A stretch of DNA of 64,000 bases from an uncultured Pseudomonadales bacterium. Its GTDB lineage: Bacteria; Pseudomonadota; Gammaproteobacteria; Pseudomonadales; Azotimanducaceae. Shown one piece after another: positions 17,578 to 26,100 of the stretch; positions within the stretch are counted from its first letter, which is position 1, and the number at the start of each line of letters is the position of its first letter. A model generated the notes under the pieces. That model saw only the letters and a program-made list of their open reading frames with translations, was not told the DNA's origin and made no database searches. The position numbers and the translations under genes were made by a program. The DNA lies in the NCBI GenBank assembly GCA_951813515.1, contig OX638346.1:1977617-2041616 (forward strand). Reading direction: 5' to 3'.

Positions 17578-18009
17578 TTATTCATGGCCGAACAAACATT
17601 TCCTTTGTGTCTTCTCGTTTTCTCCGATCCCTTCAATAACCGACCTGATTGCCGGAGCAACTTCATCAGCCAGCTTCTCGGCCTTGTCGGGTTCCTTCCG
17701 GCGCATACGCTCGTACGCTACTGAATCCGGCAGGTGATCTGTTTTCGTTACTAAACGATAGATCAACTTGTTGAGAGTGGCAACGTAGTCTTGTACGCAC
17801 TTTTGCTGCCACTCTTCAAGTCTGTATCGACGTGTAGGCTTCAACGCAACTTTCTGCAAATCCTCCATGGCCTCGACCAATTGGACCTTGCCCATTAGCA
17901 AGAACATGCCTAGCTTTTCAGCGTCGAACCGTTCCTGTTGCTGAGCGGATACCATGTTGGCAAAAAGTACCAGCCAGGCTACAAGGTAGGCAAAAGCTAC
18001 TCGGTTCAT
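17578..18009 (-). CDS. Small secreted protein (143 aa), transposon-borne
   Basis: The ATG at 18009 starts a clear signal peptide (MNRVAFAYLVAWLVLFANMV, then SAQQQ at the likely cleavage site). The mature part of about 120 residues is helical and charged, with a single internal Cys (QQKCVQDYV) and another near the end. Its start overlaps the stop of the upstream lipoprotein gene by four bases, so the two are translationally coupled. Export to the periplasm is expected. No family is recognised. Confidence 0.7.
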   Translation of the reverse strand: MNRVAFAYLVAWLVLFANMVSAQQQERFDAEKLGMFLLMGKVQLVEAMEDLQKVALKPTRRYRLEEWQQKCVQDYVATLNKLIYRLVTKTDHLPDSVAYERMRRKEPDKAEKLADEVAPAIRSVIEGIGENEKTQRKCLFGHE

Positions 18010-18323
18010 TGTAAACTCAACTCCACGTAAACCCTGTTGTCGTCGGTAACCGGCGCTATGTACTCGACGTCCCAATTGGTTCTTCCTGTGGAACTATGAA
18101 GCTCTGCGGCACAGTGAGACTGTCGGGCCTCATCATCCGTCTCCAACGTGCGAACAGCTTGGATATTGAGACCTATAGGTTTACTCATCCCATTTTTGGC
18201 GAGTACATCGCCAGCAATTTCAGCAGACAGCCGTTTTACTTCTTTATCCGAACAGGATGGTGTTCCGCTGAAACCGCAACCTGACAGGCCGATCAGAATC
18301 AAAGTGTATGCTATTGTTCTCAT
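18006..18323 (-). CDS. Small lipoprotein, transposon-borne
   Basis: The N-terminus is MRTIAYTLILIGLSGCGFSG, with a lipobox (LSGC) giving a short lipoprotein of about 85 mature residues. Two ATGs lie six bases apart (18329 and 18323). AAGGAGG is only three bases before the first and nine before the second, so the second is preferred. The mature part contains two more Cys residues that could form a disulfide. It sits between the DUF2628-like membrane protein gene and the secreted protein gene in one operon. The function is unknown; an envelope role is inferred from the three neighbours. Confidence 0.7.
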   Translation of the reverse strand: MRTIAYTLILIGLSGCGFSGTPSCSDKEVKRLSAEIAGDVLAKNGMSKPIGLNIQAVRTLETDDEARQSHCAAELHSSTGRTNWDVEYIAPVTDDNRVYVELSLQ

Positions 18324-18337
18324 GTTCATTTACCTCC

Positions 18338-18814
18338 TTACCGACCAACCATGTACATGACAGTACCATTGATAACGATTGCTACCACAAATAAGACGAT
18401 CGCCCCGACAGGACCATCGAGAAACGATGGCAGAAACGGCCAACCTTTCTCATCGAACTTGACCTTGCGGTAATAGTCCGTATTGGCAAATGCATTGGCG
18501 ATTGCCGCTGGTACTAACCAACTCGCGATCAGAGCGAATTGCGGTGAGAACGAAACTACTAGCGCATGAGTCAGGGTTGAAACCGCCCAAAGCAACGTTC
18601 CCTTGGTGCCCATGCCTTTTGTGTAGTAATAGAGAACGCTGAATAGAAATGCCAGCCAATTGAGGCTAACCTTCTTTTTCTCTTTGGGAGGTAAAGCGTT
18701 GAGCTTCTCTTGGTGTTGGAAGTATGATCCCGCCGATACACTGACCGAATCGAATATTCGGAACCGTTCTCGCCAAGATGGTTTCAAGTCAGAATAGGTC
18801 GATACGTCAGACAT
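18338..18814 (-). CDS. DUF2628-like membrane protein, transposon-borne
   Basis: A 158-residue membrane protein. ATG at 18814 has a strong ribosome site (GGAGGGAATCT). A soluble N-terminal segment of about 50 residues is followed by LNWLAFLFSVLYYYTKGM, typical of DUF2628 proteins, and then about three more hydrophobic segments. It is the first gene of the operon that continues with the lipoprotein and the secreted protein. A GACATGGC/GCCATGTC hairpin (18872-18892) lies in its upstream region. DUF2628 has no settled function. Confidence 0.65.
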   Translation of the reverse strand: MSDVSTYSDLKPSWRERFRIFDSVSVSAGSYFQHQEKLNALPPKEKKKVSLNWLAFLFSVLYYYTKGMGTKGTLLWAVSTLTHALVVSFSPQFALIASWLVPAAIANAFANTDYYRKVKFDEKGWPFLPSFLDGPVGAIVLFVVAIVINGTVMYMVGR

Positions 18815-18871
18815 AGATTCCCTCCGTTGCTGACGTGGATTTACCGACACCACGAAGAATGGCTAAAACAG

Positions 18872-18892
18872 GACATGGCGTCGGGCCATGTC
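18872..18892. terminator. 8-bp stem hairpin upstream of the cargo operon
   Basis: GACATGGC and GCCATGTC pair perfectly around a five-base loop. Read on the minus strand, a CTGTTTT tract follows, so it could end transcripts coming from the right before the DUF2628 gene. Next to it begins TCAAGTTTCAC, which is repeated inverted at 19012-19022. Confidence 0.4.
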
Positions 18893-19375
18893 AAGTTTCA
18901 CAGTAACGTGAGAACGTGCCGCCTATTCGCGACCGGCGATGTGGGATAGCTAATCCCCCGGTACTCTAGGCTCTTGTATTCAGCGGCTGACCCGACAGAC
19001 GGGTGTTGCCGTGAAACTTGACAGGCACAAGAGTCCCGCAAGCGGAAGGGGAAGTCAAATTGGAGGGAGAGCTATATGCTCAGAGGGGAATGATCTAAGT
19101 CGGGAATCCTATCCCGAATCAGCGTCTTGTAAACAGAATCCGTGCCGCTGGCGGGAGGTTATCGGAGTTGTGGGCCGGATTACCCATCTAGGGCAGAGCC
19201 GGTTACTCGTTGAAATTCCTAGCCGCCAGCGGTGCCCAGTCTACCACTTCCTTTCAACCCCGAATCAGTGTCTTGTACATCAGGCTCTTGCCGATCATGG
19301 GATGGGGGTGACTATGAGAGGGGATGAAAGTTGGAGTTGTAAAGGGAAGGTGCTCCCCGCGATAGGGAGCACCTA
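18893..19375. other. Gene-poor structured stretch before the tRNA-like gene
   Basis: No supported coding gene is seen in this stretch. It holds several pairings: TCAAGTTTCAC (18891-18901) against GTGAAACTTGA (19011-19021); CTCTTGT (18971-18977) against ACAAGAG (19027-19033) enclosing TCAG/CTGA and CCCG/CGGG hairpins; CCGCTGGCGG against CCGCCAGCGG; and a perfect 9-pair hairpin GGTGCTCCC/GGGAGCACC at 19349-19373. A near-repeat, CCCGAATCAGCGTCTTGTA and CCCGAATCAGTGTCTTGTA, occurs twice (near 19113 and 19260). It may encode a long structured RNA. Confidence 0.35.
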
Positions 19376-19449
19376 GGCCCAGTGGCAGAGTGACTTATGC
19401 CACGGAATTGGCAATTCCGTGCACGAGGGTTCAATTCCCTCCTGGGCCT
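19376..19449 (+). tRNA. tRNA-like gene, anticodon GGC (Ala codon GCC), atypical
   Basis: A 74-base cloverleaf can be drawn completely: acceptor GGCCCAG/CTGGGCC, a short D arm, anticodon stem CGGAA/TTCCG with loop TTGGCAA, a five-base variable region, and T arm GAGGG-TTCAATT-CCCTC. U33 and the T-loop consensus are correct. The anticodon GGC would read GCC (Ala). However, the acceptor lacks the G3-U70 pair that alanyl-tRNA synthetase requires, position 73 is T, and CCA is not encoded. It lies two bases after a perfect hairpin inside a transposon. It may be a divergent mobile tRNA or a tRNA mimic. Confidence 0.65.
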
Positions 19450-19627
19450 CACTTCTGTTTACAGGGCTTGGTCCGTTTCGCTGTGCGATGTCGAGTCACA
19501 TTTGACGCCGTCGAAAATACCGTCGACAATGACCAAGTTGGCACTCGGCGTTCGAGAGTGCTAACGGATCGCGCGAGGCTTGTAAACTTACAAGAATGAC
19601 TACAAATACAGGAACCTTTAATTGCAG

Positions 19628-20425
19628 ATGACGCTTGTTTATATCCTAATCTTATTATCAACTGGTATGTTGAGCATTGGCATGTTCGTGCTCAAACGCT
19701 CGCTGGTCAAGGGAATAGAATTGGAGTACAACAAAGGTCTGGAGGCATTCAAAGGGACCATAGCTGCGGAAACATCTGATATAAGGGCAACAATAGACTT
19801 GTATTCGGCAACCCACACTTACATAAGAAAAAGGGAGGTTGAATCCATAGAGTCCATGTACAGACTAATGTTGAAAGCGGACACCGAGTTTTCTGGCCTC
19901 ATGTTCTGCGACTGGTGTATAACGGTGGATGAAATAAAGGAATGCATCGAAAAGAAAGACCCAAAAGACAAGGTCTATCGCAGGCTCCGAGAGTATGAAA
20001 ACTATATTGTCGTATCGAAAAAACATGGGAGGTGTTTGACCAATGATGCCGAAAGATTATTCGTCAGATCCAATATTGCAACCCTTTATGACGTATATCT
20101 GCGCGTATTGGCGAGAGCGGCGTTTTTGATAGCAATGTCCTTCAACAGAGAGAAGTTCATTGATTGGAGACAAGACAATGGTATGTCGGAGTTACTTGGC
20201 GAACTTGATGGCGAAATCCAACGCGAAGTGCGTAAAGCGTTGAGCATGGAGTTTGGTGGACTGGGTTTTATTACTCGCTACATCAAGGCTGCCTTTATAG
20301 TAGAAGCGTGGAGTCTCATCTATAACGCGGATGAAGCAGTAAAATCGGCTTCCGATATTCGGCGTGGCATGGAAACAAATTTTGGGTTAGATCAGCAGGA
20401 ATTGAGATCCTATACTAAATTATAG
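19628..20425 (+). CDS. Membrane-anchored protein of unknown function, transposon-borne
   Basis: A 265-residue protein with one N-terminal membrane helix (TLVYILILLSTGMLSIGMFV) and a long, helical, charged cytoplasmic part. The ATG at 19628 is used; a TTG six bases earlier is possible. Codon use is AT-richer than in the flanking host genes. The helical stretch after the anchor (GIELEYNKGLEAFKGTIAAE) suggests coiled coil. It lies at the right end of the element, downstream of the tRNA-like gene. No family is recognised. Confidence 0.7.
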   Translation: MTLVYILILLSTGMLSIGMFVLKRSLVKGIELEYNKGLEAFKGTIAAETSDIRATIDLYSATHTYIRKREVESIESMYRLMLKADTEFSGLMFCDWCITVDEIKECIEKKDPKDKVYRRLREYENYIVVSKKHGRCLTNDAERLFVRSNIATLYDVYLRVLARAAFLIAMSFNREKFIDWRQDNGMSELLGELDGEIQREVRKALSMEFGGLGFITRYIKAAFIVEAWSLIYNADEAVKSASDIRRGMETNFGLDQQELRSYTKL

Positions 20426-20529
20426 GTTCCCGCCCGATCAGGGAGATTTGACATCGGTCCCATATCATTGAAGGCTCGCTCTATCCGCACCCAATTTTAG
20501 AATATTTTGGTCTAAGGGCGATTTTCGAG

Positions 20530-20599
20530 TTTTCCTCTTGTAAACGAGAATCGGGAGAAATACGGGCATCAACAGGGTCTAATTCCCTATATAGTTCCC
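20530..20599. repeat. Right terminal inverted repeat
   Basis: Reverse complement of the left repeat with four differences in 70 bases, ending TATATAGTTCCC. Followed directly by the second copy of ATTCGGA. Confidence 0.9.
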
Positions 20600-21521
20600 A
20601 TTCGGAACCCGGGAGGGCAACTCTCGCCGGGCGAGCGACTACGCAAAAGACGGCCATGTGGATGTGCTGGTCGATGACGAGCTTCAGGCCATCGATACCG
20701 CGAGACGGTACCTCGGGTTCTACCTCGTCGATCACGTCGCGGGAGAACCTGCTACCGACGCGGAAGCGATCGCCGATGTGATTCCCGAGAATCGCAGGCG
20801 ACCCTATGACATGCGCAAGGTGATCGCCGCGTTCGCCGACGCCGACAGCGTGCTGGAGATCGGCGCGGACTGGGGCCGGTCCATGCTCACCGCGCTGGCG
20901 CGTCTCGACGGCCGCGCCATCGCCATCTATGCGAATCAGCCGCGGTCGCCGCTGGCGGGGGCCATCGATGCAGCCGCGGCTGACAAGGCGTCGCGTTTCA
21001 TCGAGCTTTGCGACGCCTACGAATATCCCATCGTGAGTTTCGTCGACAATCCCGGCTTCATGGTCGGCCCGCAGGCGGAACGGGAAGGCATCGCCCGGCA
21101 CCATGCGCGGCCCCTGGCGGCGCTGCACCATCGCACCGTGCCCGTGTTCTCGGTGCAGATCAGGAAGGCCTACGGACTCGGTCCATACGCGATGTCGGGT
21201 TGGGGCTCGGCGCGGAGGATGCCTGACATGCGGCTGGCGTGGCCGTCGGTGGAATCGGGCGGCATGTCCCTGGAGGGCGCGGCATACCTGGTCAGGCGCA
21301 AGGAGATCCTGGCGGCAGGGACGCCGGAAGAAGCGTTGGCGATTCGCGATGCGTACGCGGAACGCATGCGCGATGCCGCCTCCGGACTCCGCGCCGGGCG
21401 CAGCTACCAGTTCGACGATATCGTGGAACCCGCCGACACGCGGGCGACGATCAGCGCCATGCTCCGGCGTCTCCCGATACAGCGCGCACCCGCCAAGAAA
21501 CACGCCATCGATCCGCGCTGA
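20600..21521 (+). pseudogene. Acyl-CoA carboxylase carboxyltransferase, 3' half (split by transposon)
   Basis: Continuation of the gene begun at 14074. From about 20658 it reads as the C-terminal half of a carboxyltransferase: VDVLVDDELQAIDTARRYLG, RPYDMRKVIAAFADADSV, ELCDAYEYPIVSFVDNPGFM and a final EIVEP-like DDIVEPADTRATI. The short piece just after the insertion (20607-20657) does not match the family well; another frame there reads NPGGQLSPGE, so a further small indel may exist. It could still be translated from an internal start, but would lack the N-terminal acyl-CoA-binding half. The next gene starts 21 bases after the stop. Confidence 0.85.
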
Positions 21522-21542
21522 TGAAAGCTCCCCGCATCGATC

Positions 21543-22970
21543 ATGAATGAGAAGGACATAAAGGCGTTGCAGCAGGCGCGGGAGTCACTGCGGGATGCCG
21601 TTCGCCCCGATATCGTCTCAAGGGTTCACGGCACCAGGAAACTCACCGCCCGCGAGCGCGTGGATCTGCTGCTGGACCCGAACTCCGCGGTTGAGTACGG
21701 CAGCATCGCGGCGCGAAGTACGGACGGTGAGTGGATTCCGGAGGCTGGCGGCGTCGATTTCGTCGGCACCGTCGGCGACCGACCGGTGATCGCATCGTCC
21801 ACCGACTACACGGACCATGGCGGTGGTTACGGGGCGGGGAGGTTGGGACGGTTGTTCGGCCTGGCCTTCGAGCAGCGCTGGCCGGTAGTGCTGTTCGTGG
21901 ATGGCGGCGGCAGCCGCGCACGACATCCTCGAGCGGGAATGGGGCACATCGAAACCAGCGGATCCGTCGGCCGGTTCTCCTTTCTCGACGGTCCGCCGGA
22001 ACTCTCCGGGTGGGCACCTATCGTCGCCATCGTATCGGGACCGTCGTTCGCCGGGCACGCCAGCCTCGCGGGGTTCTCCGACTTCCTCATCAGTACGCCG
22101 GGCTCGTCCATCGGCATGGGAGGACCGCCCATGGTGGAAGCTGCCCTTGGGCAACGCCTGAGACCGAATGAACTGGCGGGTTCAGAGATGCACGAGAAGA
22201 GTGGCGGCATCGACCTCCTGGTGGCCGACGAACACGCCGCGATCGATGCGGCAAAGCGCTATCTCGCGTACTACGACAACGATCTCGAGGAGGGGCAGCC
22301 GCCGGATGTCGACCTGGATGCCCTGGCGCCGGACACCGACGGATCCTATGACATGCGAGCCATTGTTGCGGGAATCTGCGACGCAGGCAGCGTGTTCGAA
22401 CTACGTCCTCGGTTCGCGGAGTCCTTGCTCACATGCCTCGCCCGTATCGGGGGCAGAACCGTCGGGGTGCTGGCGAACCAACCCCTGGTGCGCGACGGCG
22501 CCATCGACCACAGCGCGGCCAGCAAGATCGCCCGGTTCGTGGAACTCTGCAACACGTACGAATACCCCATGCTGGCCCTGGTCGATTCACCAGGATGCAT
22601 CGCGGACTGGGATATCAAGGGCCAGAAAAGGACAGTCGAACCGGGCCTGACCCGCTGGCATGCGCGCCCGCTGATCGCCCACCAGCAACGCACGATGCCC
22701 CTGCTCAGCGTGCGGGTAAGGCGAGGGCGGGGCTTGAGTGATGCCCTGATGACCGGCGTGTCGACAACCCGGGGTGTGCCCGCATTGCGCTTGGCATGGC
22801 CCGGCGTGGAGATAGGTCACCGGGACGGCTTTTCCGCAGTCGTCGATCACGACGCATTCGATGATGTCATCACACCCGGCGAGACGCGCGCGCGGCTGGT
22901 CCGTGTACTAAATCTGCTGGGGAAGCGTCAGCACCGATCGGAGAAAGAGCACAGTATCGACACTTGGTAA
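21543..22970 (+). CDS. Acyl-CoA carboxyltransferase-like protein (PccB family)
   Basis: A 475-residue carboxyltransferase-fold protein, slightly shorter than PccB/MccB (about 510-535). Family segments are RKLTARERVDLLLDP, SAVEYGSIAA, GMGGPPMVEAALG, GSYDMRAIVAGICDAGSVFE and ASKIARFVELCNTYEYPMLALVDSPG. It is a paralog of the interrupted gene just upstream, and both end in a similar KKHAIDPR/KEHSIDTW tail, so the two were probably a heteromeric pair. No biotin carboxylase or biotin carrier gene is nearby. Its substrate is unknown, and loss of the partner may leave it without function. Confidence 0.85.
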   Translation: MNEKDIKALQQARESLRDAVRPDIVSRVHGTRKLTARERVDLLLDPNSAVEYGSIAARSTDGEWIPEAGGVDFVGTVGDRPVIASSTDYTDHGGGYGAGRLGRLFGLAFEQRWPVVLFVDGGGSRARHPRAGMGHIETSGSVGRFSFLDGPPELSGWAPIVAIVSGPSFAGHASLAGFSDFLISTPGSSIGMGGPPMVEAALGQRLRPNELAGSEMHEKSGGIDLLVADEHAAIDAAKRYLAYYDNDLEEGQPPDVDLDALAPDTDGSYDMRAIVAGICDAGSVFELRPRFAESLLTCLARIGGRTVGVLANQPLVRDGAIDHSAASKIARFVELCNTYEYPMLALVDSPGCIADWDIKGQKRTVEPGLTRWHARPLIAHQQRTMPLLSVRVRRGRGLSDALMTGVSTTRGVPALRLAWPGVEIGHRDGFSAVVDHDAFDDVITPGETRARLVRVLNLLGKRQHRSEKEHSIDTW

Positions 22971-23168
22971 CTCGATTGTTCGGGTCGTTTGGACTGCCTC
23001 GAGCGTCCTCGCGTTTCCACCATGGTCCTGCCGTTCAGGACGTGCGCCCTGGTTGTGAACGGTAGCTCTTCAACGGTCCCGACAGTGAGTGTCTCCATCA
23101 TTGAATCAACAAGTCGGATTGCAATTCGCCGGGTGGACGTAAGCGGTACCCTCCACAACCAGCAACGG

Positions 23169-26100
23169 TTACTGTGGATTGTTGGCTTCCACTTCTTCCG
23201 TTCCTCCCGCTTCCTGTTCCGCCAGAATACCCATGAGCCATGGTCGCAGTCCTCCCATCGTCGCCGTTACCGTGACCCTGAAACTCAACGTCACGGTCAC
23301 GCCGTTGTGGTCAGTCGCGGTGACCGTAATCGTAGTGACACCGCCTTCCAGCGGCATGATCTTCAGTAACCCGTCTTCGATGATCGCGGTGGCGACGGTC
23401 GGATCGCTGGAGGCAGGCGTTCCGTAAGTAATTGTCCGGCCTTCAGGAACGTTGAAGTAACGCGACAGGTCCAGCGTCAGAGTCTCGCCGTCCGCTTCCA
23501 ATGCCTGGTCGGGAACCAGTTCGCGCAGAGCGCCTCTGACCTGGTGGAAGGGATTGTTGGTGATTGCGTGCTCACCGAGATCGAGGACGATATCTTCACC
23601 GTCGACATCCCGGATCCTGCCGCCGTTTAATGCTAACGCATCGGGCGCGATGCTGATGCCATCGGAGTCACGGTCCGCCGGCCCCACGACGTAGCGGAAG
23701 GAGAGCCCACCGCTACCCCGGTTGGCGATGAGGGTGGCGGCGCGGACGCCGGAACCGATCATCAGCGCCAGTTGCGGAGAGCCGGATACCGTGATGTCGT
23801 TTTCGAACCAGACGGATGACTCGATGCGCTCGCCGGTGCCGTAGGCGCGTCCGTCGAGCGGACTCGATTCGATCAGGAGATCGATGACAGAGGCGGGAGG
23901 ACAGTCGGGGAGGTCAAGCAGATGCAGGTCGTTCCCTTCAACGTCGCGCAAGGAAGCCGGCACGCATCCGGTCAACTGGTTCCCGGCGAGGAACAGGTTC
24001 CGGAGGTTGGTCAGGTTCCGCAGACTCCCCGGGATCGAGCCCACCAGTTGATTGGCGGATAGCCTCAGTGCTCTGAGTTTCCTGAGGAGACCCAATTCAG
24101 ATGCAATAGGCCCGGTCAATCGATTGTTGTGGAGCAACAACTCCTCCAGGTTCGCAAGCCGTACCAACGTCGCGGGAAGCGGACCAGTCAGTTCGTTGCG
24201 TTGAAGCCACAGTGACTCCAGGTTAGCAAGACCGCCCAACTCTGCCGGGATCGGGCCGGTGAGTCCGTTGTTGGCAAGCAATAGCGACTGGAGGTTCACG
24301 AGGTGACCCAGTTCAGGTGGCATTGAGCCCGTTAGATTGTTGTCATGGAGCCACAGCACTTCGAGGTCGGTGAGGTCGCCCAACTCAGCCGGGAGCGTCC
24401 CGCCCAGGCCTTGACCGGAAAGAAGCAGGCGTACCACGCGTCCAGTGACAGGATTCACGTCAACGCCGGTCCATTCTTCTATCGGAAGTCCGGGCGCCCA
24501 GTTCATGGCCGTGCCGCTGCCGACGAGGATGTCCCTGACTGCCCGAAGAGCCCGGCAATCGCCGAAATCGATGCCGTCCGGACATGCTCTCGGCGTGGCG
24601 CTGCGGGTCTCGGACCATGCTCCGTCGCCGTCCTCGTTCACACCCCGCACCTGTACGTCGTATTCGACGCGGTTGTTAACGCCTGTGATGTCCCGTTGCA
24701 GCGCACCCCCGGTTTCGTGACTCAGCCGCTTCCAGGTCTGCCACCCGAGCGCCGGGCGGGCGGGTCTGTAGCGGATTTGGTATTCGCTGATGGGCGCGCC
24801 GTCTCCAGGGGGAGCGTTCCAGATGACGGTCAGCATGCCCTCCTCGGGTATCAGCGAAACAATGGTTGGCGCGGAAGGCCCTTCGTCGTCGTCGATGACG
24901 ATAGATGCGCTGCTGCGAGATGTTGTCAGGGCGAACCCGGGGTCCGCCATGATCGTGGCGGTGAACGCGCCGTCCGGTTCTTCGACATCGTCGTTCTCGG
25001 TGTCGACGGTAAAAGTTGCCTCGGTCATTCCGGAGGGAATCGTCACCGTTCGATCTCCCGGCGCGACGCCGAACGCTCCCCCGCCCGACACCGTAACGGT
25101 GACGTCGAACGCCGTGTCTTGCCCTGGCTCGGCGAGGATGGTAAGGGATGCTGCGGTCCCTTCGGTGACCCTCCCTGCCTCTCCCGGAGCATCGGGCGGT
25201 CCTCCGCGTGCCAGCGAGACCGCGGCACAGTATCCGAGGCCAAGCTGGTCAAGGTCGTTGGTGGGGACGTCGCGCAGGCCACCTGGAATGCACCCGGTGA
25301 GGGCGTTGCCCCGGAGCGACAACCAGAGGAGGTTTTCCAATTGACCGAGTTCCGGGGGAACTGACCCCGACAGGTCATTGTCGCGCAGCCGCAGTTCCCG
25401 GGCGCGGCCCAGGGAACCAAGCGCCGGGGGGATGTCTCCCGTCAGCATGTTGCCGGCAAGGGAAATTCCCCACGCGTATCGGAGATTGGCGAGTTCCTCC
25501 GGAATGGGGCCGCTGAGTCGGTTGTCGTCCAGGTACAGCGAGCCGGTAAGGCCTTCGAGGTCACCGAGTTCTGGAGGAATCGGCCCGCTCAGAGCGTTGC
25601 CGATGAGTTCAACGTGCTGGAGATCAAGTTGTCCCAGTGCTGGAGGGATGGGCCCGCTCAACTCGTTTCCGTTGAGGTACAGTTTGCGGAGTTTCCGAAG
25701 CCGTCCCACGTCGGTGGGGATCGGCCCGCTCAGTCTATTGCCTCTCAAATCGAGGAGCCGCAAGTTGACCAGGCCATCGAGGTCGTTGGGCTCAATCGAC
25801 CCAGTCATCCTATCTCCGACCCGGCTCAACGCGTAGACCTCCGCAAGATCGAACTCCGTCACTTCGTCGCAACTCTTCCGGCCGGTGTGCTCGGTTAGGA
25901 CGTTGCGCATCCAGGGCGATCTTTCGCACACGTCCGCAACCGGCACGCGACCTCGCTGCAGTATCTCCACGGATTCCCCCATGATGGTGATCAGCCCGAT
26001 GCGCGTGCCACCGTCGTTCCGCGCCACGCGGACCGCCACGTTCGCCCCCTCGTCGGTACGATGCGTAACGAGTTGCACAAACTCGTCGTGGCTGATGGCT

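Larger units (their letters stand above)
14653..20599. mobile_element. Composite IS1595-family element with cargo (5947 bp)
   Basis: The segment is bounded by about 70-bp terminal inverted repeats differing at four positions and is flanked by a 7-base direct repeat (ATTCGGA, 14646-14652 and 20600-20606). It carries one transposase of the IS1595/ISXO2 type plus at least eight other genes, a structured DNA stretch and a tRNA-like gene. Its base composition is visibly lower in GC than the host genes around it. IS1595 elements normally make 8-base target duplications; the eighth base differs here (G versus A). Insertion splits a carboxyltransferase gene. Most IS1595 members carry only the transposase, so this is an unusually large, cargo-bearing form. 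Confidence 0.9.

Noticed and set aside
19011..19376. Open frame of 121 codons before the tRNA-like gene
   Set aside because: Overlaps strong hairpins, has no family likeness and an odd composition; more likely non-coding.
22928..23158. Minus-strand frame of 76 codons after the protease stop
   Set aside because: Runs into the convergent carboxyltransferase gene, has no ribosome site and no recognisable pattern.
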